Positions 1-9,498 are shown, numbered from the stretch's first letter. The stretch: DNA of 64,000 nt from Pseudomonas sp. RSB 5.4 (GCF_037126175.1 NZ_CP146986.1:3314501-3378500); one strand, 5' to 3'. A program made the numbers and translations. Notes: generated by a model from the letters alone, not told the origin.

Positions 1-15
1 TTGCAAACGAGCCAT
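1..15 (-). CDS. Start of a gene running off the left edge
   Basis: On the minus strand an ATG at 15-13 opens a frame reading M-A-R-L-Q before the window ends. A GGAG Shine-Dalgarno sequence lies about 10 bases upstream of it. Only five codons are visible, so no function can be given, and the call rests on the ribosome binding site alone. Confidence 0.35.
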
Positions 16-129
16 GGGCGACTTACTCCGAATGTTATTGGATTTATGGCAGAGCCGAGTTCGGCGAATGTTTCAGGTGTGGCGTTGTTGTTTTTTGGAT
101 CAAGCAGTTGTGTTGTCTGGACTGGCCTC

Positions 130-194
130 TTCGCGAGCAAGCCCGCTCCCACAGTGACCGCGTTCCCCTGTTGGAGCGGGCTTGCTCGCGAAGG
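130..194. repeat. REP doublet, family A
   Basis: Two inverted copies of the GAGCGGGCTTGCTCGCGA palindrome face each other across about 17 bases, between the left-edge gene and the amidase gene. This is the first of twelve family A loci in the window. Paired inverted copies are typical of REPINs in fluorescent pseudomonads. Confidence 0.9.
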
Positions 195-222
195 CGTCAG
201 CCCGACCGACACAGAATCCCGA

Positions 223-1044
223 TCAGTGCGCAGGAATCAGCAACTCACGCAGTCCGCACGCGTGCTCCACCACCTCCCCCGGCAGCTTCAAGCGCTGATC
301 ATCCAGATAACGGTAATCCTTGCGCGCAACCTTCAACCGGTCGAAATCCAGCTCGACGCTGACCTGCCCCTCCTCACGCCCTGCTTCGAACAGCAACGTC
401 CCCAGCGGATCGACCAGCGCACTGCCGCCGGCAAACATCAAGCCGTCGTCCCCGGCCTCGACGCGGTTGACCATCAACGCAAACGCCTGATTCTCCTGCG
501 CCCGGGCCATGATCGCGGTGCGGTGGGTCGGGGCGTACGGGTCCATGTTGCCGTTGGTCACGATCAGCAAATCGGCGCCCAGCTGTGCCAGTGCACGGGC
601 GGATTCGGGGAATTCGATGTCGTAGCAGATCAGCAGTCCGACGCGCACGCCGTTCCACTCGCAGGTGGAATAGCGGTCGCCCGCCTCGAACACGCCGCGA
701 TCCGAGGCCCACAAATGGGTCTTGCGGTATTTCAGTGCGATGCCTTCTGGGGTGATCAGCAGCGTGGTGTTGTAGAAGCGCCCGTTGTCATTCTCGGCCA
801 GGCCGATCACCACGGCGATATTGCGCTCACGGGCGGCGGCCAGCACGGCGCTGACGGTCGGGCCGTCCACAGGCTCGGCGATTTGCGCTACGGTTTCGGC
901 CGTCGGGAAGCCCATCAGGTGGGTTTCCGGGAACACGATCAATTGCGAGTCGGCGGCGCACGCGGCAATCGCAGCGAGGGCACGTTCAAGGTTGTACGCC
1001 GTGTCTTTGTCACGGCCCGCCAGTTGGGCGAGTTCGACTTTCAT
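223..1044 (-). CDS. Carbon-nitrogen hydrolase (nitrilase superfamily, RamA-like amidase)
   Basis: A 273-residue cytoplasmic amidase of the nitrilase superfamily. The Glu-Lys-Cys triad is visible as Glu40 (VFPETHL), Lys108 (YRKTHLW) and Cys140 (LLICYDIEFPE), followed by a conserved VTNGNMDPY stretch and MARAQENQ. The start at 1044 has AAGGA six bases upstream; a longer frame to 1122 lacks such support. The sequence resembles, from memory, the R-stereoselective amidase RamA of Pseudomonas, which hydrolyses amides such as piperazine carboxamides. The physiological substrate is not evident. It is divergent from the LuxR-type regulator at 1169, which may control it. Confidence 0.9.
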   Translation of the reverse strand: MKVELAQLAGRDKDTAYNLERALAAIAACAADSQLIVFPETHLMGFPTAETVAQIAEPVDGPTVSAVLAAARERNIAVVIGLAENDNGRFYNTTLLITPEGIALKYRKTHLWASDRGVFEAGDRYSTCEWNGVRVGLLICYDIEFPESARALAQLGADLLIVTNGNMDPYAPTHRTAIMARAQENQAFALMVNRVEAGDDGLMFAGGSALVDPLGTLLFEAGREEGQVSVELDFDRLKVARKDYRYLDDQRLKLPGEVVEHACGLRELLIPAH

Positions 1045-1168
1045 GAGAATTCCTTGTGAAGGGCAGCGGGCGCTGAAAGATTGCCCGGTGGCTGTCTGTG
1101 GGCCAGTATGCGCAGCAAGCAACCGGCCAGGGAATCACGCGGCCGGGGTAACCCGACAGGGGTAGTCC

Positions 1169-1969
1169 ATGACTGTTTCACTTGATGACATCACCTGGCA
1201 CCGCGCCGTCGGGCAACTGATCGAGGCGTTGGACAAGCCTAATTTCTGGGCGCAACTGGTGCGTCTGCTCGACCAGTACCTGGCGTTCGATAGCTGGGTG
1301 GTGTTGCTGTTCAGCGCCGATCAACACCCACAGGTCTTCGCCGAATGCCCCGGCGAGGACGGCAGTCCCGACCCGCTGTTTCAGGACTATCTGCGCGGGT
1401 TGTACCGGCTCGACCCGTTCTACATCGCCTGCCGCGAGCAGTCGCGCACTGGCATGTACCGCTTGTCGGAGGTGGCGCCGGAGCATTTCGAGCTGACCGA
1501 GTATTACCAGCGATACTTTCGTCTGAATGTGGTCGCCGACGAAATCCAGTTCAATTGTCAGCTCGAAGGCGAGCGCACGCTGTGCCTGTCGCTGGGCAGT
1601 GAAAAACGTTTCACTGGCGAACAGATTGCTTTGCTGTCTTTGATCCAGCCTTGGGTACTGGGCCTTTTGCGCCAGCGCCTGCCGTACGAAATCAATGAAA
1701 CCGTGGCCCTCGCTGCCGCGCCGGCGCAGGTCGACTGGCGGGTGCAACTGGAAGCATCGGTGCAACAACTCAAGGGCGCGCAACTGACCGCCCGGGAACT
1801 GGATGTCGGGCGATTGATGCTCAGCGGTTGCTCCAGTAAAGAAATCGCCCGTAAGCTGGAAATCTCCGTAGAAACCGTGAAAGTCCATAAGAAACACATG
1901 TACAGCAAGCTGGGGATCAAATCCCAGTCGGAGCTGTTTTCGATTTTTCTCCAGGCGCAGAACGCCTGA
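1169..1969 (+). CDS. LuxR-family transcriptional regulator
   Basis: A 266-residue DNA-binding regulator. The C-terminal 60 residues form a LuxR-type helix-turn-helix (TARELDVGRLMLSGCSSKEIARKLEIS then VETVKVHKKHMYSKLGI). The N-terminal part has no receiver-like DDxK pattern and may be a GAF/PAS-like sensor; I see no clear autoinducer-binding signature. It starts 124 bases from, and divergent to, the amidase gene, which is the most obvious candidate target. A REP pair separates it from the next gene, so it is probably a single-gene transcript. Confidence 0.85.
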   Translation: MTVSLDDITWHRAVGQLIEALDKPNFWAQLVRLLDQYLAFDSWVVLLFSADQHPQVFAECPGEDGSPDPLFQDYLRGLYRLDPFYIACREQSRTGMYRLSEVAPEHFELTEYYQRYFRLNVVADEIQFNCQLEGERTLCLSLGSEKRFTGEQIALLSLIQPWVLGLLRQRLPYEINETVALAAAPAQVDWRVQLEASVQQLKGAQLTARELDVGRLMLSGCSSKEIARKLEISVETVKVHKKHMYSKLGIKSQSELFSIFLQAQNA

Positions 1970-2008
1970 TAACGCGTGGAAATGCTTTCCTGTGTCGATA
2001 GATTCTCT

Positions 2009-2139
2009 GTGGTGAGGGGATTCATCCCCGATGGGCTGCGCAGCAGCCCCAAGTCTATGCATGCGGTCTTTCAGTTAAACCGCAGTGAATGGTTTTGGGG
2101 CGGCTTCGCCACCCATCGGGGATAAATCCCCTCACCACA
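2009..2139. repeat. REP doublet, family B (GAGGGGATTYATCCCC)
   Basis: An inverted pair built on TGTGGTGAGGGGATTCATCC on the left and its near-complement ending CCTCACCACA on the right, with a GATGGGCTGCGCAGCAGCCC hairpin inside. It is the same family that brackets the RAYT transposase at 9609-10067. Confidence 0.85.
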
Positions 2140-2210
2140 ATAAATCTCTTCAACAGGCCCGCCTGCTGCCACAGGTTTGCAAACCATTGAGTCCGAACCA
2201 AGGAAACCGT

Positions 2211-3830
2211 ATGAGCCTGTCACTCCTGAGCCGCTACGCCTTCTTTGCCGTCTGCGTGATTTTCACCCTCGCCAGCCTGCCCTTTCTCGAACACGACTGG
2301 CTGTGGCCGATCACTGCCGTGACCGGTGTGCTGAGCCTGCTCGGTGTGTTCGACCTGCTGCAGAGCCCGCACGCGGTGCGCCGCAACTACCCGATCCTGG
2401 GCAATATCCGCTATCTGGTCGAAGGCATCCGCCCGGAAATTCGTCAGTACCTGCTGGAATCCGACAGCGACGCCCTGCCCTTCTCCCGCGCCCAGCGCTC
2501 GCTGGTGTATTCGCGGGCGAAAAATGAAAGCGCCGACAAACCCTTCGGTACGCTGATCGATGTGTATCAATCAGGCTTCGAATTCATCGGTCACTCGATG
2601 CGCCCGGCACCGTTGAGCGACCCCAACAGTTTCCGCGTCACCGTCGGCGGCCCGCAGTGCACCCAGCCCTACTCGGCGTCGGTGTTCAACATCTCGGCGA
2701 TGAGCTTCGGCTCGCTCAGCGCCAACGCGATCCGTGCGTTGAACCAGGGCGCCAAACTCGGCAACTTCGCCCACGACACCGGCGAAGGCAGCATCAGCCC
2801 GTATCACCGCGAACACGGCGGCGACCTGACTTGGGAACTGGGCAGCGGCTACTTCGGCTGCCGCACCAGCGACGGTCGATTCGACCCGGAACGCTTCGCC
2901 ACTCAGGCACAGAATCCGCAGGTGCGGATGATCGAAATCAAGATGAGCCAGGGCGCCAAACCCGGCCACGGCGGGATTCTGCCCAAACACAAGGTCACCC
3001 AGGAAATCGCCGACACCCGTGGTATCCAGATGGGCGAAGACTGCATCTCGCCGTCACGCCACAGCGCGTTTTCCACGCCAATCGAAATGATGCATTTCAT
3101 CCAGCAACTGCGTGAACTGTCCGGCGGTAAACCGGTGGGTTTCAAGTTCTGTCTCGGGCATCCGTGGGAGTTCATGGGCATCGCCAAGGCCATGCTGGAA
3201 ACCGGCATTCTTCCGGACTTCATCGTGGTCGACGGCAAGGAAGGCGGGACCGGTGCCGCACCGGTCGAATTCACCGACCACATCGGCGTGCCGATGCGCG
3301 AAGGCCTGCTGTTCGTGCACAACACCCTGGTCGGCCTGAACCTGCGCGACAAGATCAAACTCGGCGCCAGCGGCAAGATCGTCAGCGCCTTCGACATCGC
3401 CAGCGTCCTGGCCATCGGCGCCGACTGGGCCAACTCGGCGCGCGGTTTCATGTTCGCCATCGGCTGCATCCAGTCGCAAAGCTGCCACACCAACAAATGC
3501 CCGACCGGCGTCGCCACCCAGGACGCTCTTCGCCAACGCGCCCTCGTCGTCCCGGACAAGGCCCAGCGCGTCTACAACTTCCACCGCAACACGCTCAAGG
3601 CGCTGGCAGAAATGCTCGCTGCCGCCGGCCTCGAGCATCCGTCGCAACTGTCGGCCAAACACCTGGTGCGACGCATGTCGGCAACCGAGATCAAACTGTT
3701 CTCGCAGTTACATGTGTTTCTGAAACCGGGGGAATTGCTCACCGGCGAGGTGAATGGCGAGTTCTATTCGCGGATGTGGCAGATGGCGCGGGCGGACAGT
3801 TTTGAGCCGAGCGAGGTGGTGGCTGCATAA
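2211..3830 (+). CDS. FMN-binding glutamate synthase family protein
   Basis: A 539-residue protein related to the FMN/Fe-S synthase domain of glutamate synthase, without the glutaminase or FAD subunits. Two hydrophobic segments at residues 3-45 suggest membrane anchoring. The core carries the expected barrel motifs (NISAMSFGSLS, HDTGEGSISPYH, KPGHGGILP, DGKEGGTGAAP) and a cysteine cluster near SCHTNKCPTGVATQ that would hold an iron-sulfur cluster. The start at 2211 has AAGGAAACC just upstream; an upstream extension to 2085 lies in REP sequence and is rejected. Such stand-alone proteins are common in pseudomonads; the electron donor and true substrate are unknown. Confidence 0.92.
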   Translation: MSLSLLSRYAFFAVCVIFTLASLPFLEHDWLWPITAVTGVLSLLGVFDLLQSPHAVRRNYPILGNIRYLVEGIRPEIRQYLLESDSDALPFSRAQRSLVYSRAKNESADKPFGTLIDVYQSGFEFIGHSMRPAPLSDPNSFRVTVGGPQCTQPYSASVFNISAMSFGSLSANAIRALNQGAKLGNFAHDTGEGSISPYHREHGGDLTWELGSGYFGCRTSDGRFDPERFATQAQNPQVRMIEIKMSQGAKPGHGGILPKHKVTQEIADTRGIQMGEDCISPSRHSAFSTPIEMMHFIQQLRELSGGKPVGFKFCLGHPWEFMGIAKAMLETGILPDFIVVDGKEGGTGAAPVEFTDHIGVPMREGLLFVHNTLVGLNLRDKIKLGASGKIVSAFDIASVLAIGADWANSARGFMFAIGCIQSQSCHTNKCPTGVATQDALRQRALVVPDKAQRVYNFHRNTLKALAEMLAAAGLEHPSQLSAKHLVRRMSATEIKLFSQLHVFLKPGELLTGEVNGEFYSRMWQMARADSFEPSEVVAA

Positions 3831-3952
3831 GCGCAACTGGAGTGCTGGCTTCAGTTGAGGTCGGCACTCCGGTCGCAGGCAAACGAATACAACGAAACGT
3901 TTCCCTCCTGCAACGATTGCAAAGGTCTCCTCCCTTTTGCAAAGCACGGTGG

Positions 3953-5410
3953 TTAATTCGACAAAACCGTATCGGTAATCCACCAGATTGTTCGGCCTGC
4001 ACAGTCAAGCACCGTCACACCATCGATATAGGCATTCATTACTGGATCATTGAGCAGGCCAAACACACCTTGATGGGTGAGCTGCAAGAAACCATCAATT
4101 GATGTGCGGAACTCGAACTTTGGATCAATACCTGTGGAGTTGTAATAAGCGAAGCTCGGATACCAGTAAGCACTGGCGATCACGATCTTGTCTCCTGGAT
4201 GCGCCAGCCGATTCAACTGAGTCACCAATGAGCTGAAGCTTGTGTCCTTGCGTGCGTCTGTCCCGTTTAATCCATCGGTTTGTCGGTACACCATCGTCAG
4301 ACCGTGAACTTGCATAATGACCAACAACAGCAACGCAGCGCTCGCCAGAATTATTCGACGCCGTCCCCAGATATCCAGCGCCGCCGCAGAAATCAGCGCG
4401 AGGGCCGGCGCGCAGAACACCAGGTATCGGGGTACAAATAACGGAAGCGCCAGGGCAATCAGATACAGTGCGAGCAGCGGAACAAAGAAGTAACTGACCA
4501 GCAAAACACTGAAGTGACGTTTGCCGGGGTTGCTGATGATGATTGTTCCGGCAAACACCAACATCAGCCCACACGGCAACAGTTGCCACGTCAGAGGTAT
4601 TGAAGCAGCCTCCCCGAGAACGCTGAACTGCCAGACAAGCGTCAAGGCTCCCTGCAACGTCACAGGTTTTATCCAGTCGAAGGTGCCGATGCCACCCAGC
4701 TGCTGGATGAAACGGGGAATCCAGGGCAAATACAGAAACACGATCGCAATATTGGCAACTAACCATGAATGCGCTGCAATCGCCGCGCCGTCGCGAGTGG
4801 CCCGGCTCTGCCACCAGAACAGCCAATGCACCAGCACACACAATCCTGCGAAGTAGTGGGTATAAAACGCGGCAGTCATCAGCAAAACGTAGATCAACGC
4901 AAAGCGTTTTTGCTCAGGCTGTCTTGCCCAACATAACAATGCCACGGTTGCGGCCATCAGCCAGAATCCAAGCAATGTGTACATCCGTACTTCTTGACTG
5001 TAACGCACTGATATCGGTAGTAGCGCCAGCAGTAAGGCAGCAATCCAGGTAGCCCTGCGTGTCGAGATCAGGCTCATCAGCTTGATGCAAAGCAGCAACG
5101 TGCCGATATCGGCCAACACACTGAATGCACGAGCCGCCAAAGGAGACTCTCCCCACACTGCCACCCAATAATGCAGCAGCACATAATAAAGCGGCGGATG
5201 CACATCCAGAGCGGTCAACGCCCAGATGCGCGCCGGCGTTTCTCGAGCCAGCAGCAGACTGTAGGCCTCGTCATTCCAGATCGCGGGGACTGTAATGGAG
5301 TAGAACCGCACGCACAGCGCAATAATCAGAACTGCCGCCAGAGCCAGCAGATCGGCCCGCACTGAAACATTCGCGTCTTTGAAAAAAGGGACGGCCACCA
5401 AGGGTTTCAT
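3953..5410 (-). CDS. Glycosyltransferase family 39 membrane protein
   Basis: A 485-residue polytopic inner-membrane protein of the ArnT/PMT type (GT39, GT-C fold), with about eleven hydrophobic segments. The catalytic acidic loop after the first membrane segment is visible as WNDEAYS, followed by DVHPPLYY. Such enzymes transfer a sugar from a polyprenyl-phosphate donor to a periplasmic acceptor such as lipid A, O antigen or protein. The start overlaps the stop of the gtrA-like gene by four bases (ATGA), so the two are translationally coupled. The acceptor cannot be deduced. The gene converges on the glutamate-synthase-like gene. Confidence 0.88.
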   Translation of the reverse strand: MKPLVAVPFFKDANVSVRADLLALAAVLIIALCVRFYSITVPAIWNDEAYSLLLARETPARIWALTALDVHPPLYYVLLHYWVAVWGESPLAARAFSVLADIGTLLLCIKLMSLISTRRATWIAALLLALLPISVRYSQEVRMYTLLGFWLMAATVALLCWARQPEQKRFALIYVLLMTAAFYTHYFAGLCVLVHWLFWWQSRATRDGAAIAAHSWLVANIAIVFLYLPWIPRFIQQLGGIGTFDWIKPVTLQGALTLVWQFSVLGEAASIPLTWQLLPCGLMLVFAGTIIISNPGKRHFSVLLVSYFFVPLLALYLIALALPLFVPRYLVFCAPALALISAAALDIWGRRRIILASAALLLLVIMQVHGLTMVYRQTDGLNGTDARKDTSFSSLVTQLNRLAHPGDKIVIASAYWYPSFAYYNSTGIDPKFEFRTSIDGFLQLTHQGVFGLLNDPVMNAYIDGVTVLDCAGRTIWWITDTVLSN

Positions 5411-5769
5411 GTCCGTTGTCCACGAAACAGCACAAACCGGAAAAAGCCGTAACCCAACATCAGGTTCAGCGCGGTAAACACCGTGACCGTCAGCAGACCA
5501 CTCCAGTCACGCGCATCGGCAATCCTGCCGATACCAAAGCTCGCGCCCCCCATCAGACCCATAAACAGCAAATAGCCGAATACCGGCGTTTTACTGTCAA
5601 AGGTGTAGAGCATGTTCACGTAAAACGAGAACGCCGCCGCCACGCAGAACGCAGCGAAGTTGCTGGCAGCCTGGGACAGCCCGGCGGCGCTGCACAGGAC
5701 GAAAAAAATCTGCCAGTGGATCAGGGCATCGGCAATTCCAATCACTGTCAGCGCAGGAAATCCTTTCAT
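5407..5769 (-). CDS. GtrA family protein (polyprenyl-phosphate sugar flippase)
   Basis: A 120-residue protein with four predicted membrane helices and the GtrA layout (short cytosolic N-terminus, NMLYTFDSK loop between helices two and three, C-terminal FRFVLFRGQR). GtrA proteins move undecaprenyl-phosphate-linked glucose or similar sugars to the periplasmic face. It overlaps the GT39 gene by four bases, so the flippase and its likely transferase are made together. No GtrB-type polyprenyl-phosphate glycosyltransferase is present in the window, so the donor must be made elsewhere. Confidence 0.88.
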   Translation of the reverse strand: MKGFPALTVIGIADALIHWQIFFVLCSAAGLSQAASNFAAFCVAAAFSFYVNMLYTFDSKTPVFGYLLFMGLMGGASFGIGRIADARDWSGLLTVTVFTALNLMLGYGFFRFVLFRGQRT

Positions 5770-5885
5770 TACGGTTTCTTGCCATGGCTTCGTCCGGGGG
5801 ACTTTCGAAGGTAGGGCAAGGCGCTTGAACGTTCTACTGTCAGAAATTACAGGTAGTGGCCATAATCAGATGAACGGTCGCTCAT

Positions 5886-7373
5886 TCACCACTGCAACAA
5901 TCTGCCGTGGGGTGGTTCCTTCATGACGATGAAACCGTAATCACCGATCAGGTAAATCCGGTAATACAGGCTGTCCACCAGCGCTGGAAAACCCTGGTAG
6001 CCGACGCGGGTGGCGTTGCGCCGTTCGCGTTCGGCGACTACGTTGGTGATGCCCGCTGCCGGCAGATTTTCCGCAAGCACGAAGTAATCGACGTTGAGCA
6101 GATAGGGCAGCACCGGTAGCCGTTTGAATGAACCGGCCGCACTGGCCAGCCAGCGGTCGGAGTAGCTCACCGACAGATAAATCCGCTTGGCTTCACGCAG
6201 CTCGCGATGTTCGGCGATATCGTGGCTCAGGCTGTACAGCGCACTGTTGGAGAAGGTTTTCTGCAGGCTCAGCACCCGGCCGTACGCGAAGGACAGCGAG
6301 AGTGTCGCCAGCAGCGGAATAATCAGCAGCAACGGCAAGCGACGGTGCCCGGATGCCAGCGCAACGTGCGCCAGATAGAACAATCCCGACAGCAACACGC
6401 CGAACCCCATCAGGGTCCGCGCACCTTCATTGAAATCCCGGAACAGCAGGGTGATCCCCGGCACCAGCAAGGCCAGAACGGGCAGCGTCAGCAAGCACAG
6501 CAGCAAGCTTTGCCAACGAGGCTGGCGACACTGAACCAGCCGCACGCAGCCGGCGATCGCACACAACACCAGCGCAGCGAAAACCCATGGGTAGCCGCCG
6601 TGAAACAACAGCGCGACTTTCTCCAGGACCCGCGCGAAGTTGACGCCAATCTGCAGCAGCGGCTGGGCGTCTCCGTTCAGCAGATCCGTTTTTCGTAATG
6701 TATCCATGAACGGGTAAGCGGTGACGCTGTAGATCAGGATGCCCAAAACCGCTTGTGCGAGTTTCCAGCCCAGCATGCGCAAGGTGTCCGGCCATCGGCT
6801 CTGCTGGTGGACGGCCCTGAGCAGTTCCACGCAACACAGACCGAGAAACACATTGAAGCTGATCTGATAAAGACCAATTGCCAGCGCCAGCAACGCCGCC
6901 GGCACCAGCCAGCGCTGCACCCGAGATGAACCTTCGAACGTGATGGCGTAGATCACCGCAACCATACTCAGGGCCATGATCGGGCCGTCGTATTGATAAG
7001 ACAGGTTCTGCAACAGGAACGGGTTGTACCAGAGCGGCAACGGCACCAGACAACAGGCCAGCGTCGGTTCGGCGAAGGAATGAAAGGTCAGGCGGGTCAG
7101 CGCCAGCGACATGGCAAGGGTGGCGACCAACAGAGGTAACGGATAGATGTTCGGCGCGGCCCCCGTGAACGTCAGCGCCTGATAAAACCAGTCGGCAAAC
7201 AACCGCCCCTGCCCGGCCCAGGCATTGCCGGCGGCCAGCGTGCGCCAGTTGTCGTCGATGTAGGGGAAGTCGGCGAGGATCAGTGGCAGGACGTACAACG
7301 CGGTGGCGAGCAGGAAGAACAGCAGGGCTTGCCGGTGACTGAGCTCTCGTTCGAGAAATGCGCTCGCCCTCAT
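5886..7373 (-). CDS. GtrII-like glucosyltransferase domain membrane protein
   Basis: A 495-residue polytopic membrane protein resembling the GtrII/GtrC O-antigen glucosyltransferases. The acidic motif YIDDNWRTLAAG follows the first membrane helix, and LSYQYDGPIMAL appears in the next periplasmic loop region. The start at 7373 (MRASAFLERE) is preferred over a frame open to 7409. It lies 116 bases upstream of the GtrA gene on the same strand, suggesting one envelope-glycosylation unit with two different transferases. The specificity cannot be read from the sequence. Confidence 0.82.
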   Translation of the reverse strand: MRASAFLERELSHRQALLFFLLATALYVLPLILADFPYIDDNWRTLAAGNAWAGQGRLFADWFYQALTFTGAAPNIYPLPLLVATLAMSLALTRLTFHSFAEPTLACCLVPLPLWYNPFLLQNLSYQYDGPIMALSMVAVIYAITFEGSSRVQRWLVPAALLALAIGLYQISFNVFLGLCCVELLRAVHQQSRWPDTLRMLGWKLAQAVLGILIYSVTAYPFMDTLRKTDLLNGDAQPLLQIGVNFARVLEKVALLFHGGYPWVFAALVLCAIAGCVRLVQCRQPRWQSLLLCLLTLPVLALLVPGITLLFRDFNEGARTLMGFGVLLSGLFYLAHVALASGHRRLPLLLIIPLLATLSLSFAYGRVLSLQKTFSNSALYSLSHDIAEHRELREAKRIYLSVSYSDRWLASAAGSFKRLPVLPYLLNVDYFVLAENLPAAGITNVVAERERRNATRVGYQGFPALVDSLYYRIYLIGDYGFIVMKEPPHGRLLQW

Positions 7374-7490
7374 GTCTGCGCCTCGGTTCACTGCCGCGCG
7401 GGATTGCAAAGTGATACAGGTTTGAGCCTTGTAAGCGGGGTTTATATCGCTCTTTCAGACCGGCGGTTAATACCGCTGTGGCGCCCAAGA

Positions 7491-7518
7491 AAAAGCCCCG
7501 ACCAATGGGCCGGGGCTT
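7491..7518 (-). terminator. Intrinsic terminator of the permease gene
   Basis: On the minus strand an AAGCCCCG/CGGGGCTT stem is followed by TTTTTC. It sits 22 bases beyond the permease stop codon. Confidence 0.8.
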
Positions 7519-7539
7519 GTTTATGACCGTGCTTTCGAG

Positions 7540-8958
7540 CTACGAAGCCGAACGCACCGCGCCTTGCGCTTCACCGGTCGGCTGCAACTTGAAGACGTAG
7601 AACAACACCGTCAGCAGCACCAGGAACGCTGGCCCCACATAGAGCGCCACGCGAGTGTCGGGGAAGTACGCCATCAGGCCGACCACCAGCACCAGGAACG
7701 CCAGCGCGCAGTACGAACTGACCGGGTACAACCACATCTTGTATTTCAGCCCGGCACGTTCGCTGGCGCTCAGGCCTTTGCGGAATTTCAGTTGCGCCAG
7801 CAGGATCATCACCCAGGTCCAGATCGCGCCGAAGGTCGCAATCGAGGTCACCCAGACGAAGACTTTCTCCGGCACCAGATAGTTGAGCAGCACGCCGATC
7901 AGCAAGGCGAAAATCGATAGCAGCAGCGCCCGACGCGGCACGCCGTTGGAGGTCTTGGCGAAACCGGCCGGAGCCTGGCCGTTCTGCGCCAGACTATAAA
8001 GCATGCGCCCGGTGCTGAAGATGCCGCCGTTGCACGACGACAACGCCGCGGTGATCACCACGAAGTTGATGATGCCGGCGGCGGTCTTGATCCCCAGACG
8101 TTCGAAGGTCATCACGAACGGGCTGCCCTGGGTGCCGATTTCGTTCCACGGGTAGATCGACAGGATCACGAACAGCGCGCCGACGTAGAACAGCAGAATG
8201 CGCCAGAACACCGAGCCGATCGCATCGGGAATGGTTTTCTGCGGGTTCTTCGCTTCACCGGCCGTGAGGCCGATCATCTCGACACCGAGGTAGGCGAACA
8301 TGACCATTTGCAGGGACATCAACACACCGGTCACGCCGTTGGGCATGAAGCCACCGTGGGCCCACAGGTTGGAGATCCCCAGTGCCACGCCGTCGTTGCC
8401 GAAACCGAAGGCGATCACGCCGATGCCGCCAATCACCATGGCGATGATGGTGACGATCTTGATCAGGGCGAACCAGAACTCGAATTCACCGAAGGCTTTT
8501 ACCGCGATCAGGTTGATCGACCCCATGCTGACCAGCGCCGCGAGTGCCCAGATCCAACGCGGTACATCGGGGAACCAGATGCCCATGTACACGGCGACGG
8601 CAGTGATTTCCGCGACGCAGGTCACCAGCCACAGGAACCAGTAGTTCCAGCCAGTGAGAAAGCCCGCCAGCGGGCCGAGGTAGTCCTGGGCGTAACGGCT
8701 GAACGAACCGGCCACCGGGTTGTGCACGGCCATTTCGCCGAGGGCGCGCATGATCACCAGGATCGCCAGGCCGCCGAGAATGTAGGAAAGCATGATCGCC
8801 GGACCGGCCATTTCAATGGCCTTGGCCGAACCCAGGAACAGGCCGACGCCAATACAGGCGCCGAGCGCCATCAGGCGGATATGCCGTTCACCGAGTTCGC
8901 GTTTGAGCGGGCCGCCGTGAGCGGTCTCGCCATGGGGCAGGTGATTGCCGACTGGCAT
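7540..8958 (-). CDS. Amino acid permease (APC superfamily, ProY-like)
   Basis: A 472-residue inner-membrane transporter with twelve hydrophobic segments. It follows the E. coli ProY/AroP pattern closely: RHIRLMALGACIGVGLFLGSA at the first helix, the MRALGEMAVHNP loop, QMVMFAYLGVEMIGLTAGEA and SIYPWNEIGTQGSPFV. Cationic, aromatic or small neutral amino acids are possible substrates; sequence alone does not decide. The start at 8958 (MPVGNHLPHG) is chosen because the family begins shortly before RELGERHI; the frame is open to 9027. It is a single gene with its own terminator. Confidence 0.88.
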   Translation of the reverse strand: MPVGNHLPHGETAHGGPLKRELGERHIRLMALGACIGVGLFLGSAKAIEMAGPAIMLSYILGGLAILVIMRALGEMAVHNPVAGSFSRYAQDYLGPLAGFLTGWNYWFLWLVTCVAEITAVAVYMGIWFPDVPRWIWALAALVSMGSINLIAVKAFGEFEFWFALIKIVTIIAMVIGGIGVIAFGFGNDGVALGISNLWAHGGFMPNGVTGVLMSLQMVMFAYLGVEMIGLTAGEAKNPQKTIPDAIGSVFWRILLFYVGALFVILSIYPWNEIGTQGSPFVMTFERLGIKTAAGIINFVVITAALSSCNGGIFSTGRMLYSLAQNGQAPAGFAKTSNGVPRRALLLSIFALLIGVLLNYLVPEKVFVWVTSIATFGAIWTWVMILLAQLKFRKGLSASERAGLKYKMWLYPVSSYCALAFLVLVVGLMAYFPDTRVALYVGPAFLVLLTVLFYVFKLQPTGEAQGAVRSAS

Positions 8959-9348
8959 AGGGATACAACCTCGTCTTGTTATTGGATATGACCACCGAGT
9001 GGCGAAGCGTCGGCCGATAAGCCTCATCTTCCCGAAACCGCATCCACCTCGTGGGCAGACACGTCTCGCAGGTCCCGACCTGCAAGATCAGCGGGGCGTG
9101 CAGTATAAAAAGCTTGTGACAGGGCTTTTCACTCTATAAGCAACAACATTCAGCGGGAACTCTCGGCGCAAAGCCGGTTTACGGAGAGGCATTAACTGCT
9201 TTACGTAGGAATAGTCGCCACCAAAAAGGCCGGCGAGTATTGCACAGCGTTGGTGCATCGTCATGTCCCTGGGTGGGGGGTATTGATGATTAAACAGCTC
9301 TAAACCGGCACTCTTTAATTCATATGGCCCTGTGAGCTGAAAGGTTTT
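8959..9348. other. Promoter region of the permease gene; otherwise empty
   Basis: No coding sequence is supported here. A minus-strand TATACT (9107-9102) could be a -10 element. Just downstream of it lies a perfect inverted repeat GCAGGTC-cc-GACCTGC (9068-9083), well placed to act as an operator or short hairpin in the permease leader. The stretch 9110-9348 shows nothing I can assign. Confidence 0.45.
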
Positions 9349-9498
9349 TGTGGTGAGGGGATTTATCTGTGGCGAGGGGATTTATCCCCGATGGCCTGCG
9401 CAGCAGGCCCAAGCTCTTCAAATGCGGTCACCCCTGGTCAGGGCCGCTTCACGCCCCATCGGGGCGGTGCGACGTTTCGCTGAATCCCCTCGCCACAG
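9349..9498. repeat. REP cluster, family B, upstream of the RAYT gene
   Basis: Contains GTGGTGAGGGGATTTATC followed by GTGGCGAGGGGATTTATCCC, an internal GGCCTGCGCAGCAGGCC hairpin, and the complementary arm ending CCCCTCGCCACAG. The right arm is partly degraded. It ends about 110 bases before the transposase start. Confidence 0.88.

Noticed and set aside
1..1059. A 352-codon plus-strand frame across the amidase gene
   Set aside because: The minus-strand amidase has a full catalytic triad and a ribosome binding site; the plus-strand frame starts in non-coding sequence and a REP.
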